A DNA stretch of 64,000 bases from Streptomyces massasporeus (GCF_014648995.1 NZ_BMSE01000006.1:1-64000), one strand, 5' to 3'. Positions 35,941 through 44,969 are shown, counted from the first letter of the stretch. The notes: generated from the letters alone by a model not told the origin. Translations and numbers: made by a program.

Positions 35941-36008
35941 GCATCCCCACGACCCGCCACCCCGCCCACGCATGCCCACGACCCGCCACCCCGCCAGCGC
36001 ATCCCCAC
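35941..36008. repeat. 29-bp tandem repeat, about 2.3 copies
   Basis: The unit begins GCATCCCCACGACCCGCC and repeats at 35941, 35970 and (partial) 35999. It lies in the 390-bp gap upstream of the helicase and after the lipoprotein gene. The rest of 35623-35940 presumably holds the helicase promoter and leader; no gene is seen. Confidence 0.7.
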
Positions 36009-36012
36009 AGCC

Positions 36013-36543
36013 CTACGCCGGTGCCCCCGCCTCCGGCGCCGGCTCCCGCTGCGCGAGCTGAGGCCCGGGCGGCTCGTGCGCCGACGACGACGGCTCCGGC
36101 GTCGGCTCCGGTGACGTCGTCGGCTCCTGCGGCGTCGGCGTGGGCTCCGGTTCGGCCGTGCGGGTGGGCGTCGGCGGGGCCGGCGGCTTCGGCGTGGGAC
36201 GCGCCGGCCTTCCCGGCCTGTCACGCCCCGGCACGGTCGGGCTCGCGTCAGCGCTCGGCGCCGCCTCGGGGGAGGCCGACTCCACCGCCCGGCCGCCCTT
36301 GCCCTTCCTGCCCTTCCCGCCCTTGCCGCGCCCCCGCTCGCCACCGGCCCCGGCCGCACCGAACCCGGCGCCGCCGCCCGACACCGCGGGCCCGCCGTCG
36401 GGCGCCTCACCGCCCCGTTGCCCGGCGGAGTGCGACGGCTTGACGCTCCCACCCGTGTCGTCGCCGACACTCATGCAGCCGGCGGCAGCGGCGACCGCCA
36501 CGACCGTGGCGGCCAGTCGGACGGGTACGTACAAGGGGCGCAC
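36013..36543 (-). CDS. Putative secreted lipoprotein, low complexity
   Basis: 176 aa. The N terminus VRPLYVPVRLAATVVAVAAAAGCMS is a lipoprotein signal peptide with lipobox AAGC. The mature part is disordered: Gly/Ser-rich, then a basic stretch RGRGKGGKGRKGKGGR, then Pro/Thr/Glu-rich sequence. No catalytic domain is visible, so function is unknown; a wall-spanning linker is likely. GTG 36543 has GGAGG 7 nt upstream. It lies just downstream of a small zincin gene on the same strand. Confidence 0.7.
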   Translation of the reverse strand: MRPLYVPVRLAATVVAVAAAAGCMSVGDDTGGSVKPSHSAGQRGGEAPDGGPAVSGGGAGFGAAGAGGERGRGKGGKGRKGKGGRAVESASPEAAPSADASPTVPGRDRPGRPARPTPKPPAPPTPTRTAEPEPTPTPQEPTTSPEPTPEPSSSAHEPPGPQLAQREPAPEAGAPA

Positions 36544-36630
36544 GGGGCCACCTCCGGAAAGGGTGATGGAGTCAACACCTCCAACTCCCGCCGCCCACAA
36601 GAGGACACGCGCCCCGCATTCACAACCCGG

Positions 36631-36981
36631 TCAGCCGTAACCCAGGGCGTGAAGGCGCGCGTCGTCGATACCGAAGTGGTGGGCGATCTCGTGCACGACG
36701 GTGATCTCCGTCTCCGCGACGACGTCCTCCCGCGACTCGCACATCCGCAACGTCGGATTCCGGTAGACGGTGATCCGGTCGGGCAGCACACCGGCGTACC
36801 ACTCACCCCGGTCGGTCAGCGGCGTCCCCTCGTACAGCCCGAGCAGCTCGGGATCGTCCGACGGCGGCTCGTCCTCCACGAACACCGCGACGTTGTCCAT
36901 CAGTCGCGTCAACTCCGGCGGAATCCGGTCGAGCGCCTCCGCGACCAGCTCCTCGAACTCCTCACGCGTCATCTCCAGCAC
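36631..36981 (-). CDS. Small zincin-like metallopeptidase family protein
   Basis: About 116 aa of the minimal-zincin family (DUF1025-type). The zinc motif is VVHEIAHHFGIDD (HExxH plus downstream acid), near the C terminus. The upstream segment LEMTREEFEELVAEALDRIPPEL is the conserved family start. It is cytoplasmic and of unknown substrate. GTG 36981 gives the usual start, and ATG 36972 is possible; neither has a strong ribosome site. It is divergent from the metallophosphoesterase gene by 83 bp. Confidence 0.85.
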   Translation of the reverse strand: MLEMTREEFEELVAEALDRIPPELTRLMDNVAVFVEDEPPSDDPELLGLYEGTPLTDRGEWYAGVLPDRITVYRNPTLRMCESREDVVAETEITVVHEIAHHFGIDDARLHALGYG

Positions 36982-37064
36982 AGGCCCATTGTCGGCCACG
37001 ACCCCGCCGTACGAGAGCCGTACGGCGCCGCATATCCGGCCCCGGACTTGGGCATACGGGATCA

Positions 37065-38639
37065 ATGGCCCGCGTCCCCGCCGCAGTCCTGAGTGTCCTG
37101 AACCCGATCCGCAAGGCCCCGAGCGCCCTGGCCCGCCGATATCGCTCCCGCCAGACACCCACCACGATCGAGCTCGTGGCGCAGCCACACCCGTGGACCC
37201 GTGCGGTGGGACTCGTGGCCGTGGTCGTCCTCGGCGCCTGGCTGGGACTGCTGGTCGTGGGCGACGTCCGGGTCCCGGTCGGCCCCATGAACACCACCAT
37301 GACCCTGCGCCCCTCCTTCACCGGCGGCACCAAGATCAACATCTCGCCGCTGGGCGCCCTCCAGCTGGACAGCCACATCGCACCCGTCCGCCTGGACGTC
37401 AACGTCGACCAGCTCGACCCCGACCGCTCCCAGGCCCTCGTGGACCACCCCGAACGCCTCTCAGGGCTCCAGGACGAGGTCGCCGAGGACGTCGGCCGCG
37501 GCACCCTCGACCTGGCCGTGCGCTCCGGTGTCGCCGTCGTCGCCGGCGCCACCGCGCTCGGCCTCGCCGTCTACCGCCGCCCGCGCCGCGCCCTGGCCGC
37601 CGGCGGCCTCGCCCTCACCCTGCTCGCGGCCTCGGGCGGCACCGCATACGCCACCTGGCGCCCCGACTCCGTCCTGGAACCCAAGTTCTCCGGCCTGCTC
37701 ACCTCGGCCCCCTCCCTGGTCGGCAACGCGCGCAGCATCGTCACGGAATTCGACGTCTACCAGAAGGAGTTGGCCCGCCTGGTCACCAACGTGACCAAGC
37801 TCTACGACGCCACCTCGACGCTCCCCGCCTACGCGCCCGACCCCTCCACGATCCGCGTCCTGCACGTCTCCGACATCCACCTCAACCCGGCGAGCTGGAA
37901 GATCATCGCCTCGCTCGTTGAGCAGTACAAGGTCGACGTCATCGTCGACTCCGGCGACACGATGGACCACGGCACCGCCGCCGAGAACGGCTTCCTGGAC
38001 CCCATCGAGGACCTCGGGGCCCCCTACGTCTGGGTCCGCGGCAATCACGACTCGATGATCACCCAGCGCTACATGGAAGACCTGAAGAACGTCCATGTCC
38101 TGGACGACGGAAAGGCGCAGACGATCAAGGGCCTGCGCTTCGCGGGCATCGGCGACCCCCAGTTCACCCCCGACCGCTCGCAGCGGGTCGGCGCCGAGCA
38201 GTCCCAGAAACTGGCCGGCGCCCGCCTGGCCACGGCCCTGCGCGACCAGAGCACCGCGGGCACCCCGGTGGACGTCGCCGTCGCCCACGAGCCCTCCGCC
38301 GCCCGCGAGGTCGACGGCGAGGTCCCCCTCGTCCTGGCCGGCCACCTCCACCACGACGAGATGGAGGACCTGCCGTACGGCACCCGGCTCCGCATCGAGG
38401 GTTCCACCGGCGGCAGCGGCCTGCGCGCCATCGAGGGCAAGCACCCCGACCCCATCGAGGCATCGATCCTCTACTTCGACCGCGACACCCGCCACCTCCA
38501 GGCCTGGGACGAGATCGAACTGGGCGGCCTGGGCCTCACGACGGCCGAGGTCAGCCGTCACCTCCCGAAGGAGAACCAGCCCGGCGCGAGCCAGTCCCCC
38601 AGCACCCCGTCCGAGGGCACTTCCTCACCCTCCCCCTAA
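37065..38639 (+). CDS. Membrane metallophosphoesterase
   Basis: 524 aa. Two N-terminal and central hydrophobic segments (VGLVAVVVLGAWLGLLVVGDV; then about 150-200) anchor it. A calcineurin-like phosphoesterase domain (about 260-470) carries the metal motifs VSDIHLN, DSGDTMDHG, VRGNHDS, and AGHLHHDEM. The C-terminal tail is Ser/Pro-rich. The active site probably faces outside the membrane. The substrate is unknown. The gene starts at ATG 37065 and is followed by a tRNA cluster. Confidence 0.88.
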   Translation: MARVPAAVLSVLNPIRKAPSALARRYRSRQTPTTIELVAQPHPWTRAVGLVAVVVLGAWLGLLVVGDVRVPVGPMNTTMTLRPSFTGGTKINISPLGALQLDSHIAPVRLDVNVDQLDPDRSQALVDHPERLSGLQDEVAEDVGRGTLDLAVRSGVAVVAGATALGLAVYRRPRRALAAGGLALTLLAASGGTAYATWRPDSVLEPKFSGLLTSAPSLVGNARSIVTEFDVYQKELARLVTNVTKLYDATSTLPAYAPDPSTIRVLHVSDIHLNPASWKIIASLVEQYKVDVIVDSGDTMDHGTAAENGFLDPIEDLGAPYVWVRGNHDSMITQRYMEDLKNVHVLDDGKAQTIKGLRFAGIGDPQFTPDRSQRVGAEQSQKLAGARLATALRDQSTAGTPVDVAVAHEPSAAREVDGEVPLVLAGHLHHDEMEDLPYGTRLRIEGSTGGSGLRAIEGKHPDPIEASILYFDRDTRHLQAWDEIELGGLGLTTAEVSRHLPKENQPGASQSPSTPSEGTSSPSP

Positions 38640-38645
38640 ACCGTT

Positions 38646-38673
38646 TTGGCGATAGCTCCCGCCATCCCATATG
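38646..38673 (+). promoter_or_regulatory. Promoter candidate for the tRNA Glu-Asp-Phe cluster
   Basis: TTGGCG (38646-38651) and CATATG (38668-38673) with 16-bp spacing lie about 46 bp before tRNA-Glu. Confidence 0.45.
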
Positions 38674-38719
38674 CTTCTCACGTCCCCGACGCGCTGCGAA
38701 GCGCACAGGCGGGCCGATA

Positions 38720-38792
38720 GCCCTCATCGTCTAGCGGCCTAGGACGCCGCCCTTTCAAGGCGGTAGCACGGGTTCGAATCCCGTTGGGGGCA
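38720..38792 (+). tRNA. tRNA-Glu(UUC)
   Basis: 73 nt, anticodon loop CTTTCAA in a CCGCC/GGCGG stem, T arm GGGTTCGAATCCC. It is the first of three tRNA genes on this strand. Confidence 0.95.
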
Positions 38793-38827
38793 CGCACCAC
38801 CCTGTGCGACACTGTCGTACAAAGCTT

Positions 38828-38902
38828 GGTCCTGTGGAGCAGTTTGGAGTGCTCGCCACCCTGTCAAGGTGGAGGCCGCGGGTTCAAATCCCGTCAGGAC
38901 CG
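38828..38902 (+). tRNA. tRNA-Asp(GUC), copy 1
   Basis: 75 nt, anticodon loop CTGTCAA, discriminator G. It is identical in sequence to the copy at 44547-44621. Confidence 0.95.
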
Positions 38903-38904
38903 CT

Positions 38905-38924
38905 GAGGTTTCACGTGAAACCTC
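38905..38924. other. parS chromosome-partitioning site
   Basis: The 14-bp GTTTCACGTGAAAC at 38908-38921 matches the Streptomyces parS consensus for ParB exactly. Three more complementary bases on each side make a perfect 20-bp palindrome. It lies in the 24-bp space between tRNA-Asp and tRNA-Phe. ParB loading here would support origin-region folding and segregation. It might also form a small RNA hairpin. Confidence 0.85.
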
Positions 38925-38926
38925 TT

Positions 38927-39000
38927 GGCTGGGTAGCTCAGTTGGTACGAGCGTCCGACTGAAAATCGGAAGGTCGCCGGTTCGACCCCGGCCCCAGCCA
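38927..39000 (+). tRNA. tRNA-Phe(GAA)
   Basis: 74 nt, anticodon loop CTGAAAA, T arm CGGTTCGACCCCG, acceptor GGCTGGG/CCCAGCC. Confidence 0.95.
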
Positions 39001-39005
39001 CAGCT

Positions 39006-39033
39006 AAGGCCCCGATCCTCGGATCGGGGCCTT
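39006..39033 (+). terminator. Terminator of the tRNA cluster
   Basis: A 13-bp stem AAGGCCCCGATCC / GGATCGGGGCCTT with a minimal loop and following T-rich bases lies 6 nt past tRNA-Phe. Confidence 0.85.
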
Positions 39034-39059
39034 GTTGTATGCCCGTGATCGCGCCCGAG

Positions 39060-39156
39060 TGTACGAGCGTCCGCGTCCGCTACCGGAGAGATGAAGCTCT
39101 CCAGCTCGCAGCTCGCCCCGTCGATGGCTTCGACGGCCGCGGCGCATCCAGCCCTA
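39060..39156 (-). ncRNA. Candidate omega RNA at the tnpB 3' end
   Basis: Just past the tnpB stop, two hairpins follow on the minus strand: CCGTCGA-AGCCA-TCGACGG (39118-39136) and GGAGAG-CTTCAT-CTCTCC (39085-39102). TnpB guide RNAs normally begin inside the 3' end of tnpB and continue to the element end, where the guide lies. The position and folding fit; the true ends and guide are not determined. Confidence 0.35.
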
Positions 39157-40326
39157 CGCGATCAGCGCGAGAGCAGGGACCTGTGACTCGGCCCCGCAGA
39201 CCCACATCCACCAGCCGCGACCGGCGATGACGTGGGACGCATTCAGGTCCGCGTGCTCAACGAAGCCGCAGTTCCTGCACGAGAACACGGCCTGTGCCGG
39301 CCGGTTTCTCTTGTCGATGTGATGGCAGCGGGAGCACTCCTGGCTGGTGTAGGCCGGGTGGACGTGTACCACCGGCACTCCGGCCCTGCGCGCCTTGTAT
39401 GCGATGAAGGCGCCGAGCTGGGCGAAGGCCCAGGAGTGGATCGTGACGCGTTGGGGCTTCTTCAGCCGTGCCCGTTCGCGGATGCCGCCCAGGTCTTCCA
39501 GGGCGATGCCGCGACCGGTGCGTTGGGCCTCCGTCACGATGTTTTTGCTGATCTTGTGGTTGATGTCGCGGGTACGCCGGGCTTCTCTTCCGGCGCGGCG
39601 TTTGGCTCGCCGTTTGGCGGACCGGGTCTGCTTTCTGGCGAGGTTGTCTCGATTGCGTCGGTCGTTCTGTCTGCTGCGGTTGAGGCGTCGGCCGCTGTGC
39701 CGGTGGCCGGTGGAGGTGGTGGCGATGTTGGTGATGCCGAGGTCGATACCGATGAATTCCCGGGGGTCCGGGGTGGTGGGGCTTTCTGGGAGGTCGACTG
39801 TGGCCAGGAGGTACCAGTGACCGTTGTGGCTGGTCAGGTCGGACTCGCCCTGACGGTGGTGGGCGAGGAGGAGGAGTTGCGTTTCCTCTCCCGTGAAGGC
39901 GAGGCGTTTCATGCGTCCGGCCACGGTCCAGATGGAGACGGTGCGTTGCGGCATCTGCCAGGACAGCATGCGGTCGTCGTAGGGCTGGGCGCCTTGGGGT
40001 CGGAAGGCGATGGGCTTTTCGGTGGCTTTGCGGAAGCGTTTGGAGCCGGGTTTGCCGAGGTTTCCGGCTTTGAGGTTGCCGGTGAGGGCCGCGTAGGCGT
40101 CGGCGGTCTTCTTGATGACGTGCTGGGCGGCCTGGGCGCCGAGGGACCAACGGGTCTTGACCTGGGTGTAGGTCAGGGCGCGTAGTTCGCGGTTGCGTTT
40201 GATTCCGGTGGTGAAGGCGGTGTGGGAGACGTGATTGGCTGCCGCGTTGCAGGCGTGGAGGGTCGCCTGTAGTGCCGATGCCTGTTCGGGGGTCGGCAGG
40301 AGTTTGACGCGGATCACGAGCTTCAC
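39154..40326 (-). CDS. tnpB: TnpB, IS605/IS1341-type RNA-guided nuclease
   Basis: 390 aa, the usual TnpB length. RuvC residues D195 (FIGIDLGITN), E277 (IALEDLGG) and D360 (EHADLNAS) are all present. A zinc finger is formed by C331, C334, C350 and C353. The N terminus has the OrfB helix-turn-helix-like region. TnpB cuts DNA at a site specified by an omega RNA and helps IS200/IS605 elements persist. No TnpA tyrosine transposase is nearby, so the copy is not autonomous. It sits beside a tRNA cluster and parS. The start is a GTG at 40326. Nuclease activity seems possible since no key residue is lost. Confidence 0.92.
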   Translation of the reverse strand: MKLVIRVKLLPTPEQASALQATLHACNAAANHVSHTAFTTGIKRNRELRALTYTQVKTRWSLGAQAAQHVIKKTADAYAALTGNLKAGNLGKPGSKRFRKATEKPIAFRPQGAQPYDDRMLSWQMPQRTVSIWTVAGRMKRLAFTGEETQLLLLAHHRQGESDLTSHNGHWYLLATVDLPESPTTPDPREFIGIDLGITNIATTSTGHRHSGRRLNRSRQNDRRNRDNLARKQTRSAKRRAKRRAGREARRTRDINHKISKNIVTEAQRTGRGIALEDLGGIRERARLKKPQRVTIHSWAFAQLGAFIAYKARRAGVPVVHVHPAYTSQECSRCHHIDKRNRPAQAVFSCRNCGFVEHADLNASHVIAGRGWWMWVCGAESQVPALALIA

Positions 40327-40484
40327 GTCGAGGAATCTAGGGCGAGGTCAGAGCTGCGGTCAGGTGATCGATCTCCGGACACTCGATCGAATGATCGTTC
40401 GGGCAAGCGCTCGAATGGCGCTTACGTGGTCTGGTCGAAATCCGTTCGCCTCTGTTTTGCGGGGGATGAGATCCTGGATCCCGT

Positions 40485-43400
40485 ATGTCTACGCACCCTG
40501 CCCCCGCCCTCGGCGCCCTCGCCCCCCGCCTGACCGAGTTGTCCCTGCGCGATGCGCACCGGCTCGGGCGCAGGCTCGAAGGTGCGCGCAAGATCCGTAA
40601 GCCGGAGGCGCGGGCCGCCGTGCTCGCCGAGATCGAGGCGGAGGTCGGCAAGGCCGAGGAACGGATGGCCGGCCGGCGCGCCCTCGTGCCCGAGGTCACC
40701 TACCCCGAGCAGCTGCCCGTCAGCCAAAAGAAGGACGAGATCGCCGACGCCATCCGCGACCACCAGGTCGTGATCGTCGCCGGTGAGACCGGCTCCGGCA
40801 AGACGACGCAGATCCCGAAGATCTGTCTGGAGCTGGGGCGCGGCGTACGGGGCATGATCGGGCACACCCAGCCCCGCAGGATCGCCGCCCGCACGGTCGC
40901 CGAGCGCGTCGCCGAGGAGCTGGACACACCGCTCGGCGAGGCCGTCGGCTGGAAGGTCCGGTTCACCGACCAGGTGAACCAGGACGCGACCTTCGTCAAG
41001 CTCATGACGGACGGCATCCTGCTCGCCGAGATCCAGACCGACCGCGAGCTGCGTGCCTACGACACGATCATCATCGACGAGGCCCACGAGCGGTCCCTCA
41101 ACATCGACTTCCTGCTGGGCTATCTCGCGCAGTTGCTGCCGAAGCGTCCGGACCTCAAGGTCGTCATCACGTCGGCCACCATCGACCCCGAGCGCTTCTC
41201 GCGGCATTTCGGCGACGCCCCGATCGTCGAGGTCAGCGGTCGTACGTATCCCGTGGAGGTCCGCTACCGGCCGCTGCTGGAGGAGGACGGCGACGACGCC
41301 GACCGCGACCAGATCACCGCGATCTCCGATGCCGTGGAGGAGCTCCAGAAAGAGGGGAAGGGCGACATCCTCGTCTTCCTCTCCGGTGAGCGGGAGATCA
41401 GGGACACGGCGGACGCGCTCACCAAGAAGAACTACCGCTTCACGGAGATCCTGCCGCTCTACGCCCGGCTCTCCCATGCGGAGCAGCACCGCGTCTTCCA
41501 GCCGCACACCGGCCGCAGGATCGTTCTGGCCACGAACGTCGCCGAGACCTCCCTGACCGTGCCGGGCATCAAGTACGTCATCGACCCGGGCTTCGCGCGG
41601 ATCTCGCGCTACAGCCATCGCACCAAGGTCCAGCGGCTGCCCATCGAACCGGTGTCGCAGGCCAGCGCCAACCAGCGCAAGGGCCGCTGCGGCCGTACGT
41701 CGGACGGCGTCTGCATCCGGCTGTACAGCGAGGACGACTTCGAGGCCCGGCCGGAGTTCACGGACGCGGAGATCCTCCGGACGAACCTTGCCTCCGTCAT
41801 CCTGCAGATGACCGCGGCCGGTCTCGGCGACATCGAGAAGTTCCCCTTCATCGACCCGCCGGACCACCGCAACATCCGCGACGGTGTGCAGCTGCTCCAG
41901 GAGCTGAACGCCCTCGACCCGGCGCAGCAGGACTCCCGCAAGCGGCTCACGGACACCGGCCGCAAGCTGGCCCAGCTGCCCGTCGACCCCCGGCTGGCCC
42001 GAATGGTCCTGGAGGCGGACAAGAACGGCTGTGTGCGCGAGGTCATGGTCATAGCCGCCGCGCTGTCCATCCAGGATCCGCGCGAACGCCCCGCCGACAA
42101 GCAGGCCCAGGCCGACCAGCAGCACGCCCGCTTCAAGGACGAGACCAGCGACTTCCTGGCCTACCTCAACCTCTGGCGCTATCTCCGCGAGCAGCAGAAG
42201 GAGCGGGGCTCGTCCTCGTTCCGCCGGATGTGCAAGCAGGAGTACCTCAACTTTCTTCGCATCCGCGAATGGCAGGACATCTATACGCAGTTGCGCACGG
42301 TCGCGAAGCAGATGGGCATCCACCTCAATGAGGACGACGCCCCGGACGACCGCATCCATCTCTCCCTCCTGGCCGGCCTGTTGTCGCACATCGGCATGAA
42401 GGACGTGAAGGACGCCGGAGGGGAGGGCGGGAGGAGCACGGCGAAGAACGAGTACCTGGGGGCGCGGAACGCGAAGTTCGCGATCTTCCCCGGTTCGGCC
42501 CTCTTCAAGAAGCCCCCGCGTTTCGTGATGTCGGCCGAGCTCGTCGAGACGTCCCGCCTCTGGGCCCGCGTCAACGCGAAGATCGAGCCCGAGTGGGTCG
42601 AGCCCCTCGCCGCGCACCTCCTCAAGCGCACCTACAGCGAGCCGCACTGGGAGAAGGACCAGGCCGCGGTGATGGCGTACGAGAAGGTCACGCTCTACGG
42701 CGTGCCGATCGTGGCGCAGCGGAAGGTCAACTACGGGCGGATCGACCCGGAGATCAGCCGCGAGCTGTTCGTCCGGAACGCGCTGGTCGAGGGCGACTGG
42801 CGTACGCACCACAAGTTCTTCTCGGACAACCGCCGTCTCCTCACCGAGGTCGAGGAGCTGGAGCACCGGGCCCGGCGCCGGGACATCCTGGTCGACGACG
42901 AGACGCTGTTCGACTTCTACGACCAGCGGATCCCCGAGCACGTCGTCTCCGGTGCCCACTTCGACTCCTGGTGGAAGCACAAGCGGCACGAGCAGCCCGA
43001 CTTCCTCGACTTCGAGCGCGAGATGCTCATCAACGAGAAGGCGGGTGAGGTCAGCAAGGCCGACTACCCGGACTCGTGGCGGCAGGGGAACCTGAAGTTC
43101 CGGGTGACGTACCAGTTCGAGCCGGGCGCGGACGCCGACGGCGTGACCGTCCACATCCCGCTGCAGGTCCTCAACCAGGTCACGGACGAGGGCTTCGACT
43201 GGCAGATCCCGGGCCTGCGCGAGGAGCTGGTGACGGAGCTGATCCGGTCCCTGCCCAAGCCGATCCGGCGGAACTACGTCCCGGCGCCGAACTTCGCCAA
43301 GCGGTTCCTGGACCGGGCCGTCCCTCTCCAGGAGCCCCTCACCGCGACCATGACGCGCGAGCTGAGGCTCATGGTCGGCGTGCCCTTCGAGGCGGACGAC

Positions 43401-44453
43401 TTCGACCTGTCCAAGGTCCCCGACCACTTGAAGGTCACGTTCCGGATCGTCGACGAACGGCGCCGCAAACTGGCCGAGGACAAGGACCTGGAGGCGCTGA
43501 AGCTCAGGCTGCGCCCGAAGGCCCGCAAGGCCCTCTCCCAGGCGGCCGCGGCGACCGCCGAGCGCTCCGGCGGCGAGTCCCTGGAGCGCTCGGGCCTGAG
43601 CGACTGGACGATCGGCACGCTCACCCGCGTCTTCGAGACCCGCCGGGCCGGTCAGCCGGTGAAGGCGTACCCCGCACTGGTCGACGACGGCGACACGGTC
43701 TCCGTGCGCCTCTTCGACACGGAGGCGGAGCAGGCGCGGGCCATGTGGAAGGGCACGCGGCGGCTGATCCTGCGCAACATCCCGGTGAACCCGGCGAAGT
43801 TCGCCTCGCAGAAGCTGACGAACGCGCAGAAGCTGGCGCTGTCCGCGAATCCGCACGGCTCCATCCAGGGCCTGTTCGACGACTGCGCGATGGCCGCCGC
43901 GGACAAGCTGATCGGCGACTTCGGCGGGCCGGCGTGGGAGGAGGAGTCGTACCGGAAGCTGTACGACAAGGTGCGCGCCGAGATCGTCGACACGACCGTC
44001 CGCGCGGTGGGACAGGTGCAGCAGGTCCTGGCCGCCTGGCAGGCCTGTGAGCGCCGTCTGAAGGCCGTGCGCAGCCCCGCGCTGCTGCCGAACCTCCAGG
44101 ACGTGCGGGCACAGCTGGACGCCCTCGTGAAGCCGGGCTTCGTGACGGAGGCGGGGCTGCGGCGCATGCCGGACCTGATGCGTTACCTGGTGGCCGCCGA
44201 CCGGCGTCTGCAGCAGATGCCGACGAACGTCCAGCGGGACACCACGCGGATGCAGAAGGTCCACGAGATGCAGGACGAGTACGCCTGGCTCCTGGAGCAG
44301 CTGCCGCAGGGCCGGCCGGTGCCGTCGTCGGTCCTGGACATCCGCTGGATGATCGAGGAGCTGCGGGTCAGCTACTTCGCCCACGCGTTGGGCACGGCGT
44401 ACCCCGTCTCCGACAAGCGGATCGTGAAGGCGATCGACGCGGCGGCGCCGTAA
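40485..44453 (+). CDS. hrpA: ATP-dependent RNA helicase HrpA
   Basis: 1322 aa, close to full HrpA length. DEAH core: motif I GETGSGKTTQIPK, motif II DEAH in IIIDEAHERS, SAT in ITSATID, and QRKGRCGRTSDG. Then come the helicase-associated and OB regions and a long C-terminal DUF3418-type domain (from about 700). It is a 3'-5' RNA helicase that in E. coli helps resolve stalled or collided ribosomes and processes mRNA. ATG 40485 is chosen from the homologous start MSTHPAP. The 158 bp before it, next to tnpB, include an ATCGAATGATCG-like palindromic patch that may be promoter or element end. Confidence 0.95.
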   Translation: MSTHPAPALGALAPRLTELSLRDAHRLGRRLEGARKIRKPEARAAVLAEIEAEVGKAEERMAGRRALVPEVTYPEQLPVSQKKDEIADAIRDHQVVIVAGETGSGKTTQIPKICLELGRGVRGMIGHTQPRRIAARTVAERVAEELDTPLGEAVGWKVRFTDQVNQDATFVKLMTDGILLAEIQTDRELRAYDTIIIDEAHERSLNIDFLLGYLAQLLPKRPDLKVVITSATIDPERFSRHFGDAPIVEVSGRTYPVEVRYRPLLEEDGDDADRDQITAISDAVEELQKEGKGDILVFLSGEREIRDTADALTKKNYRFTEILPLYARLSHAEQHRVFQPHTGRRIVLATNVAETSLTVPGIKYVIDPGFARISRYSHRTKVQRLPIEPVSQASANQRKGRCGRTSDGVCIRLYSEDDFEARPEFTDAEILRTNLASVILQMTAAGLGDIEKFPFIDPPDHRNIRDGVQLLQELNALDPAQQDSRKRLTDTGRKLAQLPVDPRLARMVLEADKNGCVREVMVIAAALSIQDPRERPADKQAQADQQHARFKDETSDFLAYLNLWRYLREQQKERGSSSFRRMCKQEYLNFLRIREWQDIYTQLRTVAKQMGIHLNEDDAPDDRIHLSLLAGLLSHIGMKDVKDAGGEGGRSTAKNEYLGARNAKFAIFPGSALFKKPPRFVMSAELVETSRLWARVNAKIEPEWVEPLAAHLLKRTYSEPHWEKDQAAVMAYEKVTLYGVPIVAQRKVNYGRIDPEISRELFVRNALVEGDWRTHHKFFSDNRRLLTEVEELEHRARRRDILVDDETLFDFYDQRIPEHVVSGAHFDSWWKHKRHEQPDFLDFEREMLINEKAGEVSKADYPDSWRQGNLKFRVTYQFEPGADADGVTVHIPLQVLNQVTDEGFDWQIPGLREELVTELIRSLPKPIRRNYVPAPNFAKRFLDRAVPLQEPLTATMTRELRLMVGVPFEADDFDLSKVPDHLKVTFRIVDERRRKLAEDKDLEALKLRLRPKARKALSQAAAATAERSGGESLERSGLSDWTIGTLTRVFETRRAGQPVKAYPALVDDGDTVSVRLFDTEAEQARAMWKGTRRLILRNIPVNPAKFASQKLTNAQKLALSANPHGSIQGLFDDCAMAAADKLIGDFGGPAWEEESYRKLYDKVRAEIVDTTVRAVGQVQQVLAAWQACERRLKAVRSPALLPNLQDVRAQLDALVKPGFVTEAGLRRMPDLMRYLVAADRRLQQMPTNVQRDTTRMQKVHEMQDEYAWLLEQLPQGRPVPSSVLDIRWMIEELRVSYFAHALGTAYPVSDKRIVKAIDAAAP

Positions 44454-44475
44454 CGGCACCCGTACACAGGGTGAG

Positions 44476-44505
44476 TTCGACCAGGGCCTCACCCTCCTGT
44501 ACAGT
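44476..44505 (+). promoter_or_regulatory. Promoter candidate for tRNA-Asp copy 2
   Basis: TTCGAC (44476-44481), 18 bp, TACAGT (44500-44505), about 40 bp before the tRNA. Confidence 0.45.
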
Positions 44506-44546
44506 CTCTTCTCGCAGCGCAACGCACGAATGGCGCCGCGAAACCT

Positions 44547-44621
44547 GGTCCTGTGGAGCAGTTTGGAGTGCTCGCCACCCTGTCAAGGTGGAGGCCGCGG
44601 GTTCAAATCCCGTCAGGACCG
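44547..44621 (+). tRNA. tRNA-Asp(GUC), copy 2
   Basis: 75 nt, identical to 38828-38902, anticodon GUC. It is transcribed on its own, with its own promoter-like pair and terminator. Confidence 0.95.
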
Positions 44622-44628
44622 CATCACG

Positions 44629-44656
44629 AGAGCCCGGATCTTTGGATCCGGGCTCT
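44629..44656 (+). terminator. Rho-independent terminator after tRNA-Asp
   Basis: A 12-bp stem (44629-44640 with 44645-44656), loop TTTG, followed by TTT. Confidence 0.9.
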
Positions 44657-44777
44657 TTTGCATGCCCTGACCTCGTCGTAAGCCCCTCGGGCCCCCACAC
44701 GCCGTCTTGACGGCCCCTCATTCCGTCGGTACCCCAGAACCAGGGCCGTTCCCCGTGCGGCCTTCAGGAGGTGGCGT

Positions 44778-44969
44778 ATGGCGACAGCGACCAGGCACGA
44801 GACGCGGGCGCTGCTCCGCGCGCACCTGTCGGCCGCGTCGTCGTACCGGCACCTCACGCGGCACTGCCCGATCTGCCATCGCCTGCTGAGGCTGGCGATG
44901 GAGTCGGCGCCGCGTGCGCCTCAGGTCGAGGCTCCGGCAAGGGAGGACGAGAGCCCGGCGCCCGCATGA
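44778..44969 (+). CDS. Small conserved protein with HCPICH motif (DUF6274-like)
   Basis: 63 aa. An excellent ribosome site (AGGAGG, 6 nt spacer) precedes ATG 44778. The core TRALLRAHLSAASSYRHLTRHCPICHRLLRLAME carries an H-C-x2-C-H cluster that could bind zinc; the last 20 residues are disordered and acidic. From memory, a DUF6274 protein commonly neighbours bldC in Streptomyces. Function is unknown. It is convergent with bldC. Confidence 0.75.
   Translation: MATATRHETRALLRAHLSAASSYRHLTRHCPICHRLLRLAMESAPRAPQVEAPAREDESPAPA

Noticed and set aside
39232..40185. 317-residue Gly/Val-rich frame opposite tnpB
   Set aside because: Antisense shadow; all TnpB motifs lie on the minus strand.
40422..44522. 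1366-residue frame opposite hrpA
   Set aside because: It is a shadow of the high-GC coding pattern of hrpA; the plus-strand product is a clear HrpA.
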